Shown here in pieces: positions 28,089 through 35,643 of a DNA stretch of 64,000 nt (positions are counted from its first letter, which is position 1; each line of letters starts with the position of its first letter). The DNA lies in assembly GCF_900602065.1 (NCBI RefSeq), contig NZ_UWFN01000285.1:496001-560000 (forward strand), written 5' to 3'. Under the pieces are notes generated by a model. That model was given only the letters and a program-made list of their open reading frames with translations, made no database searches and had not been told where the DNA came from. This stretch comes from Pseudomonas viridiflava (GTDB lineage Bacteria > Pseudomonadota > Gammaproteobacteria > Pseudomonadales > Pseudomonadaceae). The position numbers and the translations under genes are program-made.

Positions 28089-29777
28089 TTACGCGATATC
28101 CCGCAGCTCCCTCCTCAGGATTTTGCCCACGGGCGTCATCGGCAGTGATTCACGTATCACAATGTGCTTGGGCTGTTTATAACCAGTGAAGTTTTCCTTG
28201 CAGAACAGCTTCAGCTCTTCAACGCTGACGCCACCTTCGCGGGGCACGACAAACAGCTTCACCGCTTCTCCCGAACGCTCATCCGGCACACCGATCACTG
28301 CGCAATTGGCGACGCCAGGGTGTCCCATGACGACGTCTTCGATCTCGTTGGGGTACACGTTGAAGCCGGAGACGATGATGAGGTCCTTCTTGCGATCCAC
28401 GATGCTGACAAAGCCATCAGCTTCTATCACTGCGATATCGCCGGTCTTGAACCAACCCTCGGCGTCCAGCGCTTCGGCCGTCGCCTCCGGGCGTTGCCAG
28501 TAACCGAGCATCACCTGAGGACCTTTGACACACAGCTCGCCACGCTCGCCCAACGGCAACTCATTGCCGTCATCATCAATGACCTTCATCAATGTGCCCG
28601 GCACAGGAATGCCAACCGTTCCGAGGCGCGCAAGCTCTCCATAAGGATTGGCGCTGGCGACGGGCGAGGTTTCGGTCAGGCCATAGCCTTCGACGATCCC
28701 GCAACCGGTAATTTCTTTCCAGCGTTCGGCTGTGGCCTTGACCAGCGCGGTGCCGCCCGAGTTGGTGCTTTTGAGGCTGGAGAAATCCAGTGACTTGAAA
28801 TCAGGATGGTTCATCAGCGCTACGAACAGCGTATTGAGGCCGATCATCGCAGTGAAACGCCACTTGCCGAGCTCTTTGATGAAGCCGCCAATGTCCCGGG
28901 GATTGGTAATCAGAATGTTGTGATTGCCGCTGACCATCATGCACATGCAGTTCGCTGTGAACGCATAGATGTGATACAGCGGCAGCGGCGCGATCATGAT
29001 TTCCTTGCCTTCCTGAAACACCGGATTGCCGTCACTACCGTGCTGTGACATGCAGGCGTGCACCTGCTGCATGTTGGCCACCAGGTTGCCATGGCTGAGC
29101 ATCGCGCCCTTGGCCAGGCCGGTTGTGCCGCCCGTGTATTGCAGCACCGCAACATCGCTGAGTTGCAGTGCCACCGGGTTCAACTCATGGCCTCGGCCCA
29201 TACTCAACGCGGCCTTGAAGCGGGTAGCCTGTGGCAAGTGATAAGCCGGAACCAGCTTCTTGACCTTGTCGACAATGGTGTTGATCAGCCAGCCCTTGGC
29301 GGTCGATTGCATGTCGCCCATTTTGACTTCGATCAGGTACTGGATGTCGGTATCAGGCAGCACCTCCTGCACCAATTTGCCGAACATATTCAGATACACC
29401 AGTGCCCTAGCGCCGGAGTCTTTGAACTGGTGACGCATCTCCCGCGCGGTGTACAGCGGGTTGGTGTTGACCACGATCAGGCCTGCACGCAACGCACCAA
29501 ATACGGCAATCGGGTACTGCAACAGGTTAGGCATCTGCACGGCGATACGATCACCGGGCTTGAGCTCGGTGTGCTGTTGCAGCCAGGCTGCAAAGGACGC
29601 CGAATAACGATCCAGTTCGGCATAGGTCAGCGTCACCCCCATGTTGCTGAACGCCGGACGGTCGGCAAACTTGTGACAGCTGCGTTCGAACACTTCTACA
29701 ACCGACTTGTAGGCGTGAACATCCACCCCGGTTACCAAGCCTGCCGGTCGCTTGTCATTCCAGAAATCAGGTTGCAT
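28089..29777 (-). CDS. fadD2: long-chain fatty acid-CoA ligase, copy 2 (FadD2)
   Basis: 562 residues. Same motifs as FadD1 (YTGGTTGLAKGA, YGLTETSP, DRKKDLIIVSGFNVYPNEIEDV, PVGKILRREL), but clearly diverged throughout. The opening MQPDFWNDKRPAG matches the start I remember for PA3300. Two FadD paralogues in tandem, with different chain-length preference, are known in P. aeruginosa. Divergent from the hydrolase gene at 29988, leaving about 210 bases for two promoters. Which paralogue is induced by which fatty acid cannot be read here. Confidence 0.95.
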   Translation of the reverse strand: MQPDFWNDKRPAGLVTGVDVHAYKSVVEVFERSCHKFADRPAFSNMGVTLTYAELDRYSASFAAWLQQHTELKPGDRIAVQMPNLLQYPIAVFGALRAGLIVVNTNPLYTAREMRHQFKDSGARALVYLNMFGKLVQEVLPDTDIQYLIEVKMGDMQSTAKGWLINTIVDKVKKLVPAYHLPQATRFKAALSMGRGHELNPVALQLSDVAVLQYTGGTTGLAKGAMLSHGNLVANMQQVHACMSQHGSDGNPVFQEGKEIMIAPLPLYHIYAFTANCMCMMVSGNHNILITNPRDIGGFIKELGKWRFTAMIGLNTLFVALMNHPDFKSLDFSSLKSTNSGGTALVKATAERWKEITGCGIVEGYGLTETSPVASANPYGELARLGTVGIPVPGTLMKVIDDDGNELPLGERGELCVKGPQVMLGYWQRPEATAEALDAEGWFKTGDIAVIEADGFVSIVDRKKDLIIVSGFNVYPNEIEDVVMGHPGVANCAVIGVPDERSGEAVKLFVVPREGGVSVEELKLFCKENFTGYKQPKHIVIRESLPMTPVGKILRRELRDIA

Positions 29778-29987
29778 TTGTTTTTATCCTCTTACCTGAG
29801 ACGGTCTGGCCCGCGGTGATGGTGCGGGAGCTTGCCGGACGTTAGCAGCTAAAGCGTGGAAGGCAAATATAGAGACCTGCGACATCATTACCATGAATTA
29901 CAGAGCTGGCCGGTTTGCGATTCGTCATTCACTCTACACTTCATGAACAGGACGTTTAACGCTGACCATTGAGCTTCGGGAGTTGTC

Positions 29988-30932
29988 ATGAAACATCAGC
30001 CGTTCTGGCTCGACGCCAGTGACCAAAGCCGTCTTTACGTCAATGTATGGCTGCCCGATGTCGAGCCCAAAGCGGTGGTCATGCTGTCCCACGGCATGGC
30101 TGAGCACAGTGGCCGATACACACACCTTGGCATGGCATTGGGCGAAGCCGGGTTTGCGCTGTACGCCCACGACCAGCGCGGCCATGGCAAAACGGCTGAT
30201 CAAGGCATGCTCGGACATTACGCCGATGAACAGGGATGGCCCAAAGTGGTCGGTGACCTGGCCAGCGTCGCTCAAACCATCGGCCAACGGCATCCTGGCG
30301 TACCGGTCTTCCTGCTAGGTCACAGCATGGGCAGCTACATCGCCCAAGCGTATCTGCAGCACCATGGCGCAGGCTTGCAGGGGGCGATTCTCAGCGGCTC
30401 CAACTTCCAGCCGGTCACGCTGTATCGCGGTGCGCGTCAGATTGCCCGCCTGGAGCGCTTTCGCCAGGGCAAAACCGGTCGTAGTGCATTGATCGAGTGG
30501 CTGACCTTCGGCTCGTTCAATAACGCATTCAAACCGAAACGCACGTGTTTTGACTGGCTCAGCCGTGACCCTGACGAGGTCGACAAGTATGTGCTCGACT
30601 CGCTGTGCGGCTTCCGTTGCACTAATCAGCTATGGCTGGACATGCTTGGCGGCCTGCAGCAAATCAGCAAACCGTCGAACCTGGCGCAGATCGATCCGGG
30701 CTTGCCGTTGCTGATCATTGGCGGTGAATGTGATCCGGTGAGTGAGGGCAAGCGTCTGAAAGATCTTGCCGACGCATTGGTCGCGGCAGGCCATCAAATG
30801 TTACAACTGAAGATCTACCCGCAAGCGCGGCATGAAGTGCTCAACGAAACCAACCGTGATGAAGTCACCCGTGATGTAATTGACTGGCTGGAACAGGCAC
30901 TGCAACAGCCACGACCGCGCCGGGCGGAATAA
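29988..30932 (+). CDS. alpha/beta hydrolase, lysophospholipase-like
   Basis: 314 residues. Oxyanion motif LSHGMAEHSGRY (about 32-43), nucleophile elbow GHSMGS, Asp in IIGGECDPVSEG and His in QARHEVLNETNRDEV. The HG(M/L)xEHSGRY motif and length match the monoglyceride lipase/lysophospholipase group (Hydrolase_4). In P. aeruginosa PA3301 sits in the same position next to fadD2. It probably releases fatty acids that the neighbouring FadD enzymes then activate (inference from position). GGGAG lies about 6 bases upstream of the ATG. Confidence 0.9.
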   Translation: MKHQPFWLDASDQSRLYVNVWLPDVEPKAVVMLSHGMAEHSGRYTHLGMALGEAGFALYAHDQRGHGKTADQGMLGHYADEQGWPKVVGDLASVAQTIGQRHPGVPVFLLGHSMGSYIAQAYLQHHGAGLQGAILSGSNFQPVTLYRGARQIARLERFRQGKTGRSALIEWLTFGSFNNAFKPKRTCFDWLSRDPDEVDKYVLDSLCGFRCTNQLWLDMLGGLQQISKPSNLAQIDPGLPLLIIGGECDPVSEGKRLKDLADALVAAGHQMLQLKIYPQARHEVLNETNRDEVTRDVIDWLEQALQQPRPRRAE

Positions 30933-30989
30933 GCGCACCGGATCGTCATCGCTGCGTTTGACATCAATATTCAATTTTCAGGATCACTC

Positions 30990-31460
30990 ATGACCCAGGT
31001 TACCAACACGCCGTACGAAGCCCTCGAAGTCGGCCAGACCGCCAGTTTCAGCAAGACCGTTGAAGAGCGTGACATCCAGCTGTTCGCTGCAATGTCGGGC
31101 GACCACAACCCGGTCCATCTGGACGCCGAGTATGCTGCATCGACGATGTTCAAAGAGCGTATCGCCCACGGCATGTTCAGCGGCGCACTGATCAGCGCCG
31201 CCGTCGCCTGCGAGTTGCCTGGCCCAGGCACTATTTATCTCGGTCAGCAGATGAGCTTTCAGAAGCCGGTCAAACTCGGTGACACGTTGACCGTACGCCT
31301 GGAAATCCTGGAAAAGCTGCCTAAATTCCGCGTTCGCATCGCAACCCGCGTATTCAACCAGCGCGATGAGCTGGTTGTGGACGGCGAAGCGGAAATCCTT
31401 GCGCCACGCAAACAGCAGACCGTGACATTGACAACGCTGCCAGCCATCAGCATCGGCTGA
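30990..31460 (+). CDS. phaJ1: (R)-specific enoyl-CoA hydratase PhaJ1
   Basis: 156 residues, single MaoC-like hotdog domain. The catalytic hydratase-2 motif is complete: Asp38 and His43 in SGDHNPVH, followed by FKERIAHGMFSGALIS. The ending LPAISIG matches my memory of PhaJ1 from P. aeruginosa (PA3302). The enzyme turns trans-2-enoyl-CoA from beta-oxidation into (R)-3-hydroxyacyl-CoA, the monomer for polyhydroxyalkanoate. It follows the hydrolase gene by 57 bases, probably co-transcribed; both sit beside the fadD pair. Confidence 0.93.
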   Translation: MTQVTNTPYEALEVGQTASFSKTVEERDIQLFAAMSGDHNPVHLDAEYAASTMFKERIAHGMFSGALISAAVACELPGPGTIYLGQQMSFQKPVKLGDTLTVRLEILEKLPKFRVRIATRVFNQRDELVVDGEAEILAPRKQQTVTLTTLPAISIG

Positions 31461-31471
31461 TACGGGCCATT

Positions 31472-31544
31472 GTAGGAGCTGCCGAAGGCTGCGAAGGCGT
31501 TGTATCAGACCCACCTTTTTCGCAGCCTTCGGCAGCTCCTACAG
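31472..31544. repeat. REP inverted pair (CTGCCGAAGGCTGCG class)
   Basis: TGTAGGAGCTGCCGAAGGCT pairs with AGCCTTCGGCAGCTCCTACA, 12 bases after the phaJ1 stop. Confidence 0.9.
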
Positions 31545-31565
31545 ATAGAGCCGATCAAAAAAAGC

Positions 31566-31593
31566 AAAAAAAATGGGCGACCGAAGTCGCCCA
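31566..31593 (-). terminator. Rho-independent terminator of ccoM
   Basis: Read on the minus strand, TGGGCGAC-TTCG-GTCGCCCA is a perfect 8-base-pair hairpin followed by TTTTTTTGC. It lies about 40 bases past the ccoM stop. On the plus strand there is no T tract, so it does not serve phaJ1. Confidence 0.85.
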
Positions 31594-31632
31594 AAATGCC
31601 TTGCGTGCTCTTTTTATTGGAAGGCCTCTGCC

Positions 31633-31743
31633 CTATTTGCGTTTTTGCGAGTCCTTCCAGATGAATAGTCCGAAGCCTGCGAAGAACACCAGCATCAAGC
31701 CAACGGTTACGACACCGGCCACCACCACATTGTCGAGAAACAT
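31633..31743 (-). CDS. ccoM: small cbb3 oxidase subunit CcoM
   Basis: 36 residues. It starts MFLDNVVVAGVVTVGLMLVFFAGF and ends GLFIWKDSQKRK: one membrane helix (about 7-28) and a basic cytoplasmic tail. This matches my memory of the CcoM microprotein, which binds and stabilises cbb3-type cytochrome c oxidase in P. stutzeri. AGGAGG lies 7 bases before the ATG, a terminator follows and an FNR-type site sits at the expected distance upstream, which all support a real gene. The oxidase genes ccoNOQP are not in this window. It is too short for usual ORF calling. Confidence 0.88.
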   Translation of the reverse strand: MFLDNVVVAGVVTVGLMLVFFAGFGLFIWKDSQKRK

Positions 31744-31780
31744 AACCGCGCCTCCTGCTCGTTGTGTTGTCCTTGTTCGA

Positions 31781-31829
31781 TGGGGCTAGATTAACCAGAG
31801 TCAGGCAGACGGAAATTGACCCAAATCAA
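31781..31829 (-). promoter_or_regulatory. ANR/FNR-type promoter of ccoM
   Basis: TTGACCCAAATCAA at 31816-31829 is a perfect TTGA-N6-TCAA site. Its centre is 31822.5. On the minus strand a TAATCT -10 hexamer lies at 31788-31793, which puts transcription start near 31781, exactly 41.5 bases from the site's centre. This is the standard class II arrangement for FNR/ANR activation under low oxygen, fitting a cbb3 oxidase subunit. Start site inferred, not measured. Confidence 0.7.
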
Positions 31830-31865
31830 TAGCACTGCTCGCTCATTGAGTGAGCGCGCAGATAA

Positions 31866-31879
31866 CTGATTTGGGTCAA
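31866..31879 (+). promoter_or_regulatory. second ANR-like half site, inverted
   Basis: CTGATTTGGGTCAA is the reverse complement of the ccoM site apart from its outer base (CTGA in place of TTGA). Together they form a 64-base inverted arrangement with a hairpin (CGCTCA/TGAGCG) between. No plus-strand gene follows within range, so its function is unclear. Confidence 0.35.
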
Positions 31880-31906
31880 TGGTATTGGGGTGTACAACCG
31901 CATCAC

Positions 31907-31998
31907 TGTAGGCGCTGCCGAAGGCTGCGATCCGGTCAGTTGGTCGATGAATACATGGGCTGTCCTGACGCAATCGCGGGCAAGCGCACTTCTACAGG
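31907..31998. repeat. mosaic REP pair with arms of two classes
   Basis: The left arm TGTAGGCGCTGCCGAAGGCT belongs to the CTGCCGAAGG class. The right arm ATCGCGGGCAAGCGCACTTC belongs to the GCGCTTGCCCGCGAT class. The arms therefore do not pair well except at the outer GTAG/CTAC. Confidence 0.6.
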
Positions 31999-32041
31999 GC
32001 CCGTCGGAACACTGTGCAGAAAACTCACCTGCACTCAGCGC

Positions 32042-32203
32042 CTAACGCTTCTTGGGCTTTTTCTTCGGCTTCTTTTTGCCGGACTCAAGGGGCATCGCCT
32101 GCTCGAAGGCATTGCGCACTTCGTTGAGGCGCTTGTCATTGAGGTCATGTACCCGCTTGGCGCGCTCGGCGCCCAGGTCAATCAGGTTTTCGTCTCCGCT
32201 CAT
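32042..32203 (-). CDS. small lysine-rich protein, unknown
   Basis: 53 residues: MSGDENLIDLGAERAKRVHDL, a charged helix, then a tail GKKKPKKKPKKR. The tail suggests nucleic-acid binding or a disordered region. No family is recognised. The ATG at 32203 has only a weak upstream ribosome site; an upstream 12-codon extension is possible. It lies in a gap of about 300 bases that otherwise holds the ANR sites and REP halves. Its reality is less certain than its neighbours'. Confidence 0.5.
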   Translation of the reverse strand: MSGDENLIDLGAERAKRVHDLNDKRLNEVRNAFEQAMPLESGKKKPKKKPKKR

Positions 32204-32376
32204 GGCCAGCAATTCTCGAACACAGGGTAGTTGGGCCAATAATGCTCAATCGCGACGAGCCTGACCAGTAGCGATCCACTGCGTCAGGCCATCGTTCGGG
32301 TTGCGACAGTCGCTCAAGGAGGATTTTGGCGGCACAATCGACAACCTTGCTGTTTCTTCCAAAGGATCTGAACCCC

Positions 32377-33324
32377 GTGCAACCCACCACGACAGCATCC
32401 GCCTCGCCACAGACCGCTCTGCATGGCGACCTCCCCCCCATGCTGACACTGCGCGCCTTTGAGGCGGTTGCGCGGCATCTGAGTTTCATCAAGGCGGCCC
32501 GGGAGTTATCGGTCACGCAAAGCGCCTTGAGTCATCAGGTTCACAAACTGGAAGAGTTCCTCGAGTGCCGCCTGTTTATCCGCCGCACCCGCGCCATCGA
32601 GCTGACTGAAACGGGTCGTGCCTATCAACTACAGGTTCGTCAGGCGCTGGAAAGCATCGCAGCGGCGACTCGCAGCATTCGTCACACCGCACCGGCACCC
32701 AGCGTTTTACGCATCGGCCTGCTCGCCTCTTTCGCAACGATGTGGCTGGCACCGCGCCTGTCGGGGTTTATTTCAGCCAACCCTGACGTTCGTGTCGAAC
32801 TGGTGCCTTCCTATGACCTGGCAGACGTGGCCGGTGGCGAGGTTGAACTTGCGATCCGTTATGGCAAAGGAGGCTGGCCCAATGTCAACGGCGTGCGCTT
32901 GATGGACGAACGCCTGTTCCCGGTCTGCAGTCCGCACTACAAGACTCGCTGGCTCGCAGCGCAGCACGACTTCAAACAGCCTGGTTTGGCACCCGGTCCA
33001 CTGCTCACTGCACAAGCGACCATTCCGTTCGAATGGCTGGACTGGGCGAAACAACTGCGCATCGATATCAGCCAGCTGTCGAGCCTGATGCTCCACGACT
33101 ACAACATTGTGGTGGAGGCAGCAGTCGCCGGTCAGGGCATCGCCATGGGCCGTGATCGCTTGATCAAGCGACGCTTGCAAGACGGCTCGCTGGTGCACCT
33201 GCTGCCCAACGCCATCTACGAAGGGGAGATTGGTTACTGGCTGGTAACCGGCGACGCGCCCTTGAGCAGCGTGACCCAGCGCTTCGTCGACTGGCTGGTT
33301 GCTGCCAGCCGCGAGGATGATTGA
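32377..33324 (+). CDS. LysR-type regulator (GcvA-like)
   Basis: 315 residues. Winged helix-turn-helix at about 20-80 (AVARHLSFIKAARELSVTQSALSHQVHKLEEFLECRLFIRR), then a substrate-binding-type effector domain. The segments LPSGF... and AVAGQGIAMGRDRLI typify the GcvA subgroup. GTG 32377 is chosen: AAGGA lies 10 bases upstream. It precedes the ridA-like gene by 87 bases on the same strand, so it likely regulates, or is co-transcribed with, the RidA-aminotransferase pair. Confidence 0.85.
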   Translation: MQPTTTASASPQTALHGDLPPMLTLRAFEAVARHLSFIKAARELSVTQSALSHQVHKLEEFLECRLFIRRTRAIELTETGRAYQLQVRQALESIAAATRSIRHTAPAPSVLRIGLLASFATMWLAPRLSGFISANPDVRVELVPSYDLADVAGGEVELAIRYGKGGWPNVNGVRLMDERLFPVCSPHYKTRWLAAQHDFKQPGLAPGPLLTAQATIPFEWLDWAKQLRIDISQLSSLMLHDYNIVVEAAVAGQGIAMGRDRLIKRRLQDGSLVHLLPNAIYEGEIGYWLVTGDAPLSSVTQRFVDWLVAASREDD

Positions 33325-33411
33325 GCGATATCGATACGTAGGGTGAAATCTTTCAGTTTGTCGAAGCGAACGCCGACTTTCATTGTGCGCTCACCTTATG
33401 GAGAGCCACTC

Positions 33412-33882
33412 ATGACCAACAGTCTGCGTAAACAACTGGAAAAACTGGACCTGCAACTTCCGCCTGTGGACGGCCCCGCTGGCAACTACGTCAGCACAGT
33501 GATCAGCCAGAACCTGTTGTATGTGTCGGGGCAGATCCCCATGCTTCACGGTCAGCCCGCATTCGTCGGCCGGGTGGGTGACAGCCTGAGCGAAGAGCAA
33601 GGCATCGCCGCAGCAGCACTGGCAGCGCTGGGTTTGCTGGCGCAACTGGATTCGGTGATTGGTGACAATCTGTCAAAACTGGTGCGGGTCGTAAGGTTGG
33701 GCGTATTTGTCGCCTGCCCCAGCGATTTCACCCGTCAGGGCGCAGTGGGCAACGGCGCGTCGAACCTGCTGGTCAACGTGCTCGGCGAAGCCGGTCGACA
33801 CGTACGCACATCGATCGGCGTTTCCAGCCTGCCTGCAGGCGTCGCCGTTGAAGCGGATGCCATCTTCGAGCTAAGACCATGA
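33412..33882 (+). CDS. RidA-family (YjgF/YER057c) protein
   Basis: 156 residues, longer than RidA (about 128), in the subgroup annotated as RidA family. Conserved parts: NLLYVSGQIPM, RVGDSLSEEQ, and the C-terminal RTSIGVSSLPAGVAVEADAI with the Arg that in RidA binds the enamine/imine carboxylate. RidA hydrolyses reactive 2-aminoacrylate released by PLP enzymes; the adjacent PLP-dependent enzyme (overlapping by 4 bases, ATGA) is a plausible source. GGAG is 8 bases upstream of the ATG. Confidence 0.88.
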   Translation: MTNSLRKQLEKLDLQLPPVDGPAGNYVSTVISQNLLYVSGQIPMLHGQPAFVGRVGDSLSEEQGIAAAALAALGLLAQLDSVIGDNLSKLVRVVRLGVFVACPSDFTRQGAVGNGASNLLVNVLGEAGRHVRTSIGVSSLPAGVAVEADAIFELRP

Positions 33883-35093
33883 CTCAGCCCTTGACCGACG
33901 CGCAGATCGAGACACTGCGTGCCGCGACGCCAGGTTGCCAGCGGGTGATCCACTTCAATCACTCCGGCGCGTCGCTGCCCAGCCAGGCAACCATAACGGC
34001 AATGATCGAACAGATGAACCGGGAAGCCAGCCAAGGCCCGATGGAAGCTGCTGCACAGGGCGAAACCCTGCTGGAGAATGCCCGTGACACGGCGGCACGG
34101 TTGATCAACTGCACGCCCTCCTCCATTGCATTTCTGAGCAGCGGCTCTGCGGCGTGGGGCATGGCCTTCAGCGCACTGGGAGCATGGCGGCGCGGAGACC
34201 GGATTCTGGTCGGGCGTCACGAATGGGGCGGCAACCTGGCCTGCATGGCCCAGGCCTTCGCCACCGGGGCTAGCCTGGAAGTAATCCCATGTGATGAGAA
34301 CGGCGCGGTGTCGGTGCCCGCGCTGGAGGCCATGATCGATGAGCGTGTACGGTTGATCTCACTGACCTGGCTGCCCGCCAACGGCGGCCTGATCAATCCG
34401 GCTGCGGCCATCGGTGCAGTGGCAAAGCGGCACAACATTCCTTACTTCATCGATGCAGGACAGGCATTGGGGCAGATCAGCGTTGATGTTCAGGCGCTGG
34501 GCTGCGATGTGCTCAAAGGCGCCTGCCGCAAATTTCTGCGCGGCCCTCGGGGCACGGCATTGCTGTACATCCGCGAGGGTTATGTCGAACAACTCCAGCC
34601 GCCCTTTGTTGACGTCCTGTCTGCGCCCAGACACGGCGAAAACTTTACCCCGCGCAACGATGCCCGACGCTTTGAAACCAGCGAAATATCGCTGACGCTG
34701 ATCGCCGGTTTGAATAACGCACTGAGTGAAGTCGAAGCATTGGGTGTGGGCCGTGTCCGACAACGCATTCAGCAACTGGCGTCGTCATTACGGCAGCGGA
34801 TGACAGAAGTCACAGGACTGAAACTACAAGATTGTGGCGCAGCAACGGATCAGTCGGGCCTGGTTTCATTCACGCTGGAAGGCTGGGACGCCGTAGAGAT
34901 TAAACAGCAGCTAGCCGCGAAAGGAATAAATATCGGCGCCAATGGCGTGGCTTACACGCCGCTGGACATGCAGGCCAGAGGGCTGGTGAACATTGCGCGA
35001 ATTTCTGTCAGTTATCTAAACACTGACGTTGAGATAGACACGTTGCTCCTGGCATTGCGCGAGATGAGCCCTATGCGAAAAAAAGCGCTTTAA
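33879..35093 (+). CDS. class V aminotransferase/cysteine desulfurase-like PLP enzyme
   Basis: 404 residues. PLP fold type I: likely PLP-ring Asp192 (YFIDAGQALG) and Schiff-base Lys218 in CRKFLRGPRG; in most relatives this Lys follows a His (HK), here an Arg (RK), a point to note. N-terminal cofactor segment LSSGSAAWGMAF. The family includes SufS-like desulfurases, isopenicillin N epimerases and EgtE-type lyases. Translationally coupled to the RidA gene (overlap of 4 bases), which fits removal of reactive amino-acrylate products. Substrate unknown. Confidence 0.85.
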   Translation: MTQPLTDAQIETLRAATPGCQRVIHFNHSGASLPSQATITAMIEQMNREASQGPMEAAAQGETLLENARDTAARLINCTPSSIAFLSSGSAAWGMAFSALGAWRRGDRILVGRHEWGGNLACMAQAFATGASLEVIPCDENGAVSVPALEAMIDERVRLISLTWLPANGGLINPAAAIGAVAKRHNIPYFIDAGQALGQISVDVQALGCDVLKGACRKFLRGPRGTALLYIREGYVEQLQPPFVDVLSAPRHGENFTPRNDARRFETSEISLTLIAGLNNALSEVEALGVGRVRQRIQQLASSLRQRMTEVTGLKLQDCGAATDQSGLVSFTLEGWDAVEIKQQLAAKGINIGANGVAYTPLDMQARGLVNIARISVSYLNTDVEIDTLLLALREMSPMRKKAL

Positions 35094-35428
35094 ACCTGCA
35101 CGTCGACCCAAAGCCCCTGACGCGGCTCATCGTCCATCAACGGCACGACAGGTACGGTGTTGTCGGCGTTCAGGGCAACGCCAGGAATGGCAAGATGCTC
35201 AGGTTCATCGGCCCCTTCTTCACGACGACGCTGCTGCTCCTCGTGGCGGGCTTGCTCTTCACGAAGCAGCCAGGCGTTGCGCTCTTCTTCCTCGTTACGC
35301 AGGTCGATGTTGGTTTCGCTGGAACTTGGCTGCACCGGTGCGACAGGCGGAATATCGGGGACATTCCGGGCCGGATCCAGTTGCGAAGTCACAGGCACCA
35401 CACTCAAGGGAAGCGTCGGTTGCAACAT
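35090..35428 (-). CDS. conserved charged protein, unknown
   Basis: 112 residues: a Pro-rich N-terminus (LQPTLPLSVVPV and PDIPPVAPVQPS), a highly charged central helix (ERNAWLLREEQARHEEQQRRREEG, about 55-78) that may form a coiled coil, and a hydrophobic C-terminus. No signal peptide. Pseudomonas homologues carry a misleading aspartate-semialdehyde dehydrogenase label, as I recall; no such domain is present. AAAAGGAG lies a few bases upstream of the ATG. It overlaps the last 4 bases of the convergent aminotransferase gene. Confidence 0.68.
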   Translation of the reverse strand: MLQPTLPLSVVPVTSQLDPARNVPDIPPVAPVQPSSSETNIDLRNEEEERNAWLLREEQARHEEQQRRREEGADEPEHLAIPGVALNADNTVPVVPLMDDEPRQGLWVDVQV

Positions 35429-35643
35429 TATCAGTTCTCCTTTTGAGTGGATGTCGGCCAGGTTTCTATCGACTTGACCCCATAAATGAGAAACTTTCGA
35501 CTCTGTTTTTGGCAACTAGTGCCTTTAACAGGCTTAAATTTTCGCGGACGCGTTTAAATACAGGTGTTTTGTCACTGTTCCTTTGGCCTCGGCAGCGTGT
35601 TCCGTTAACATAGTCGGCTTTTTCAAGGCGGGAGACAGGCAGC

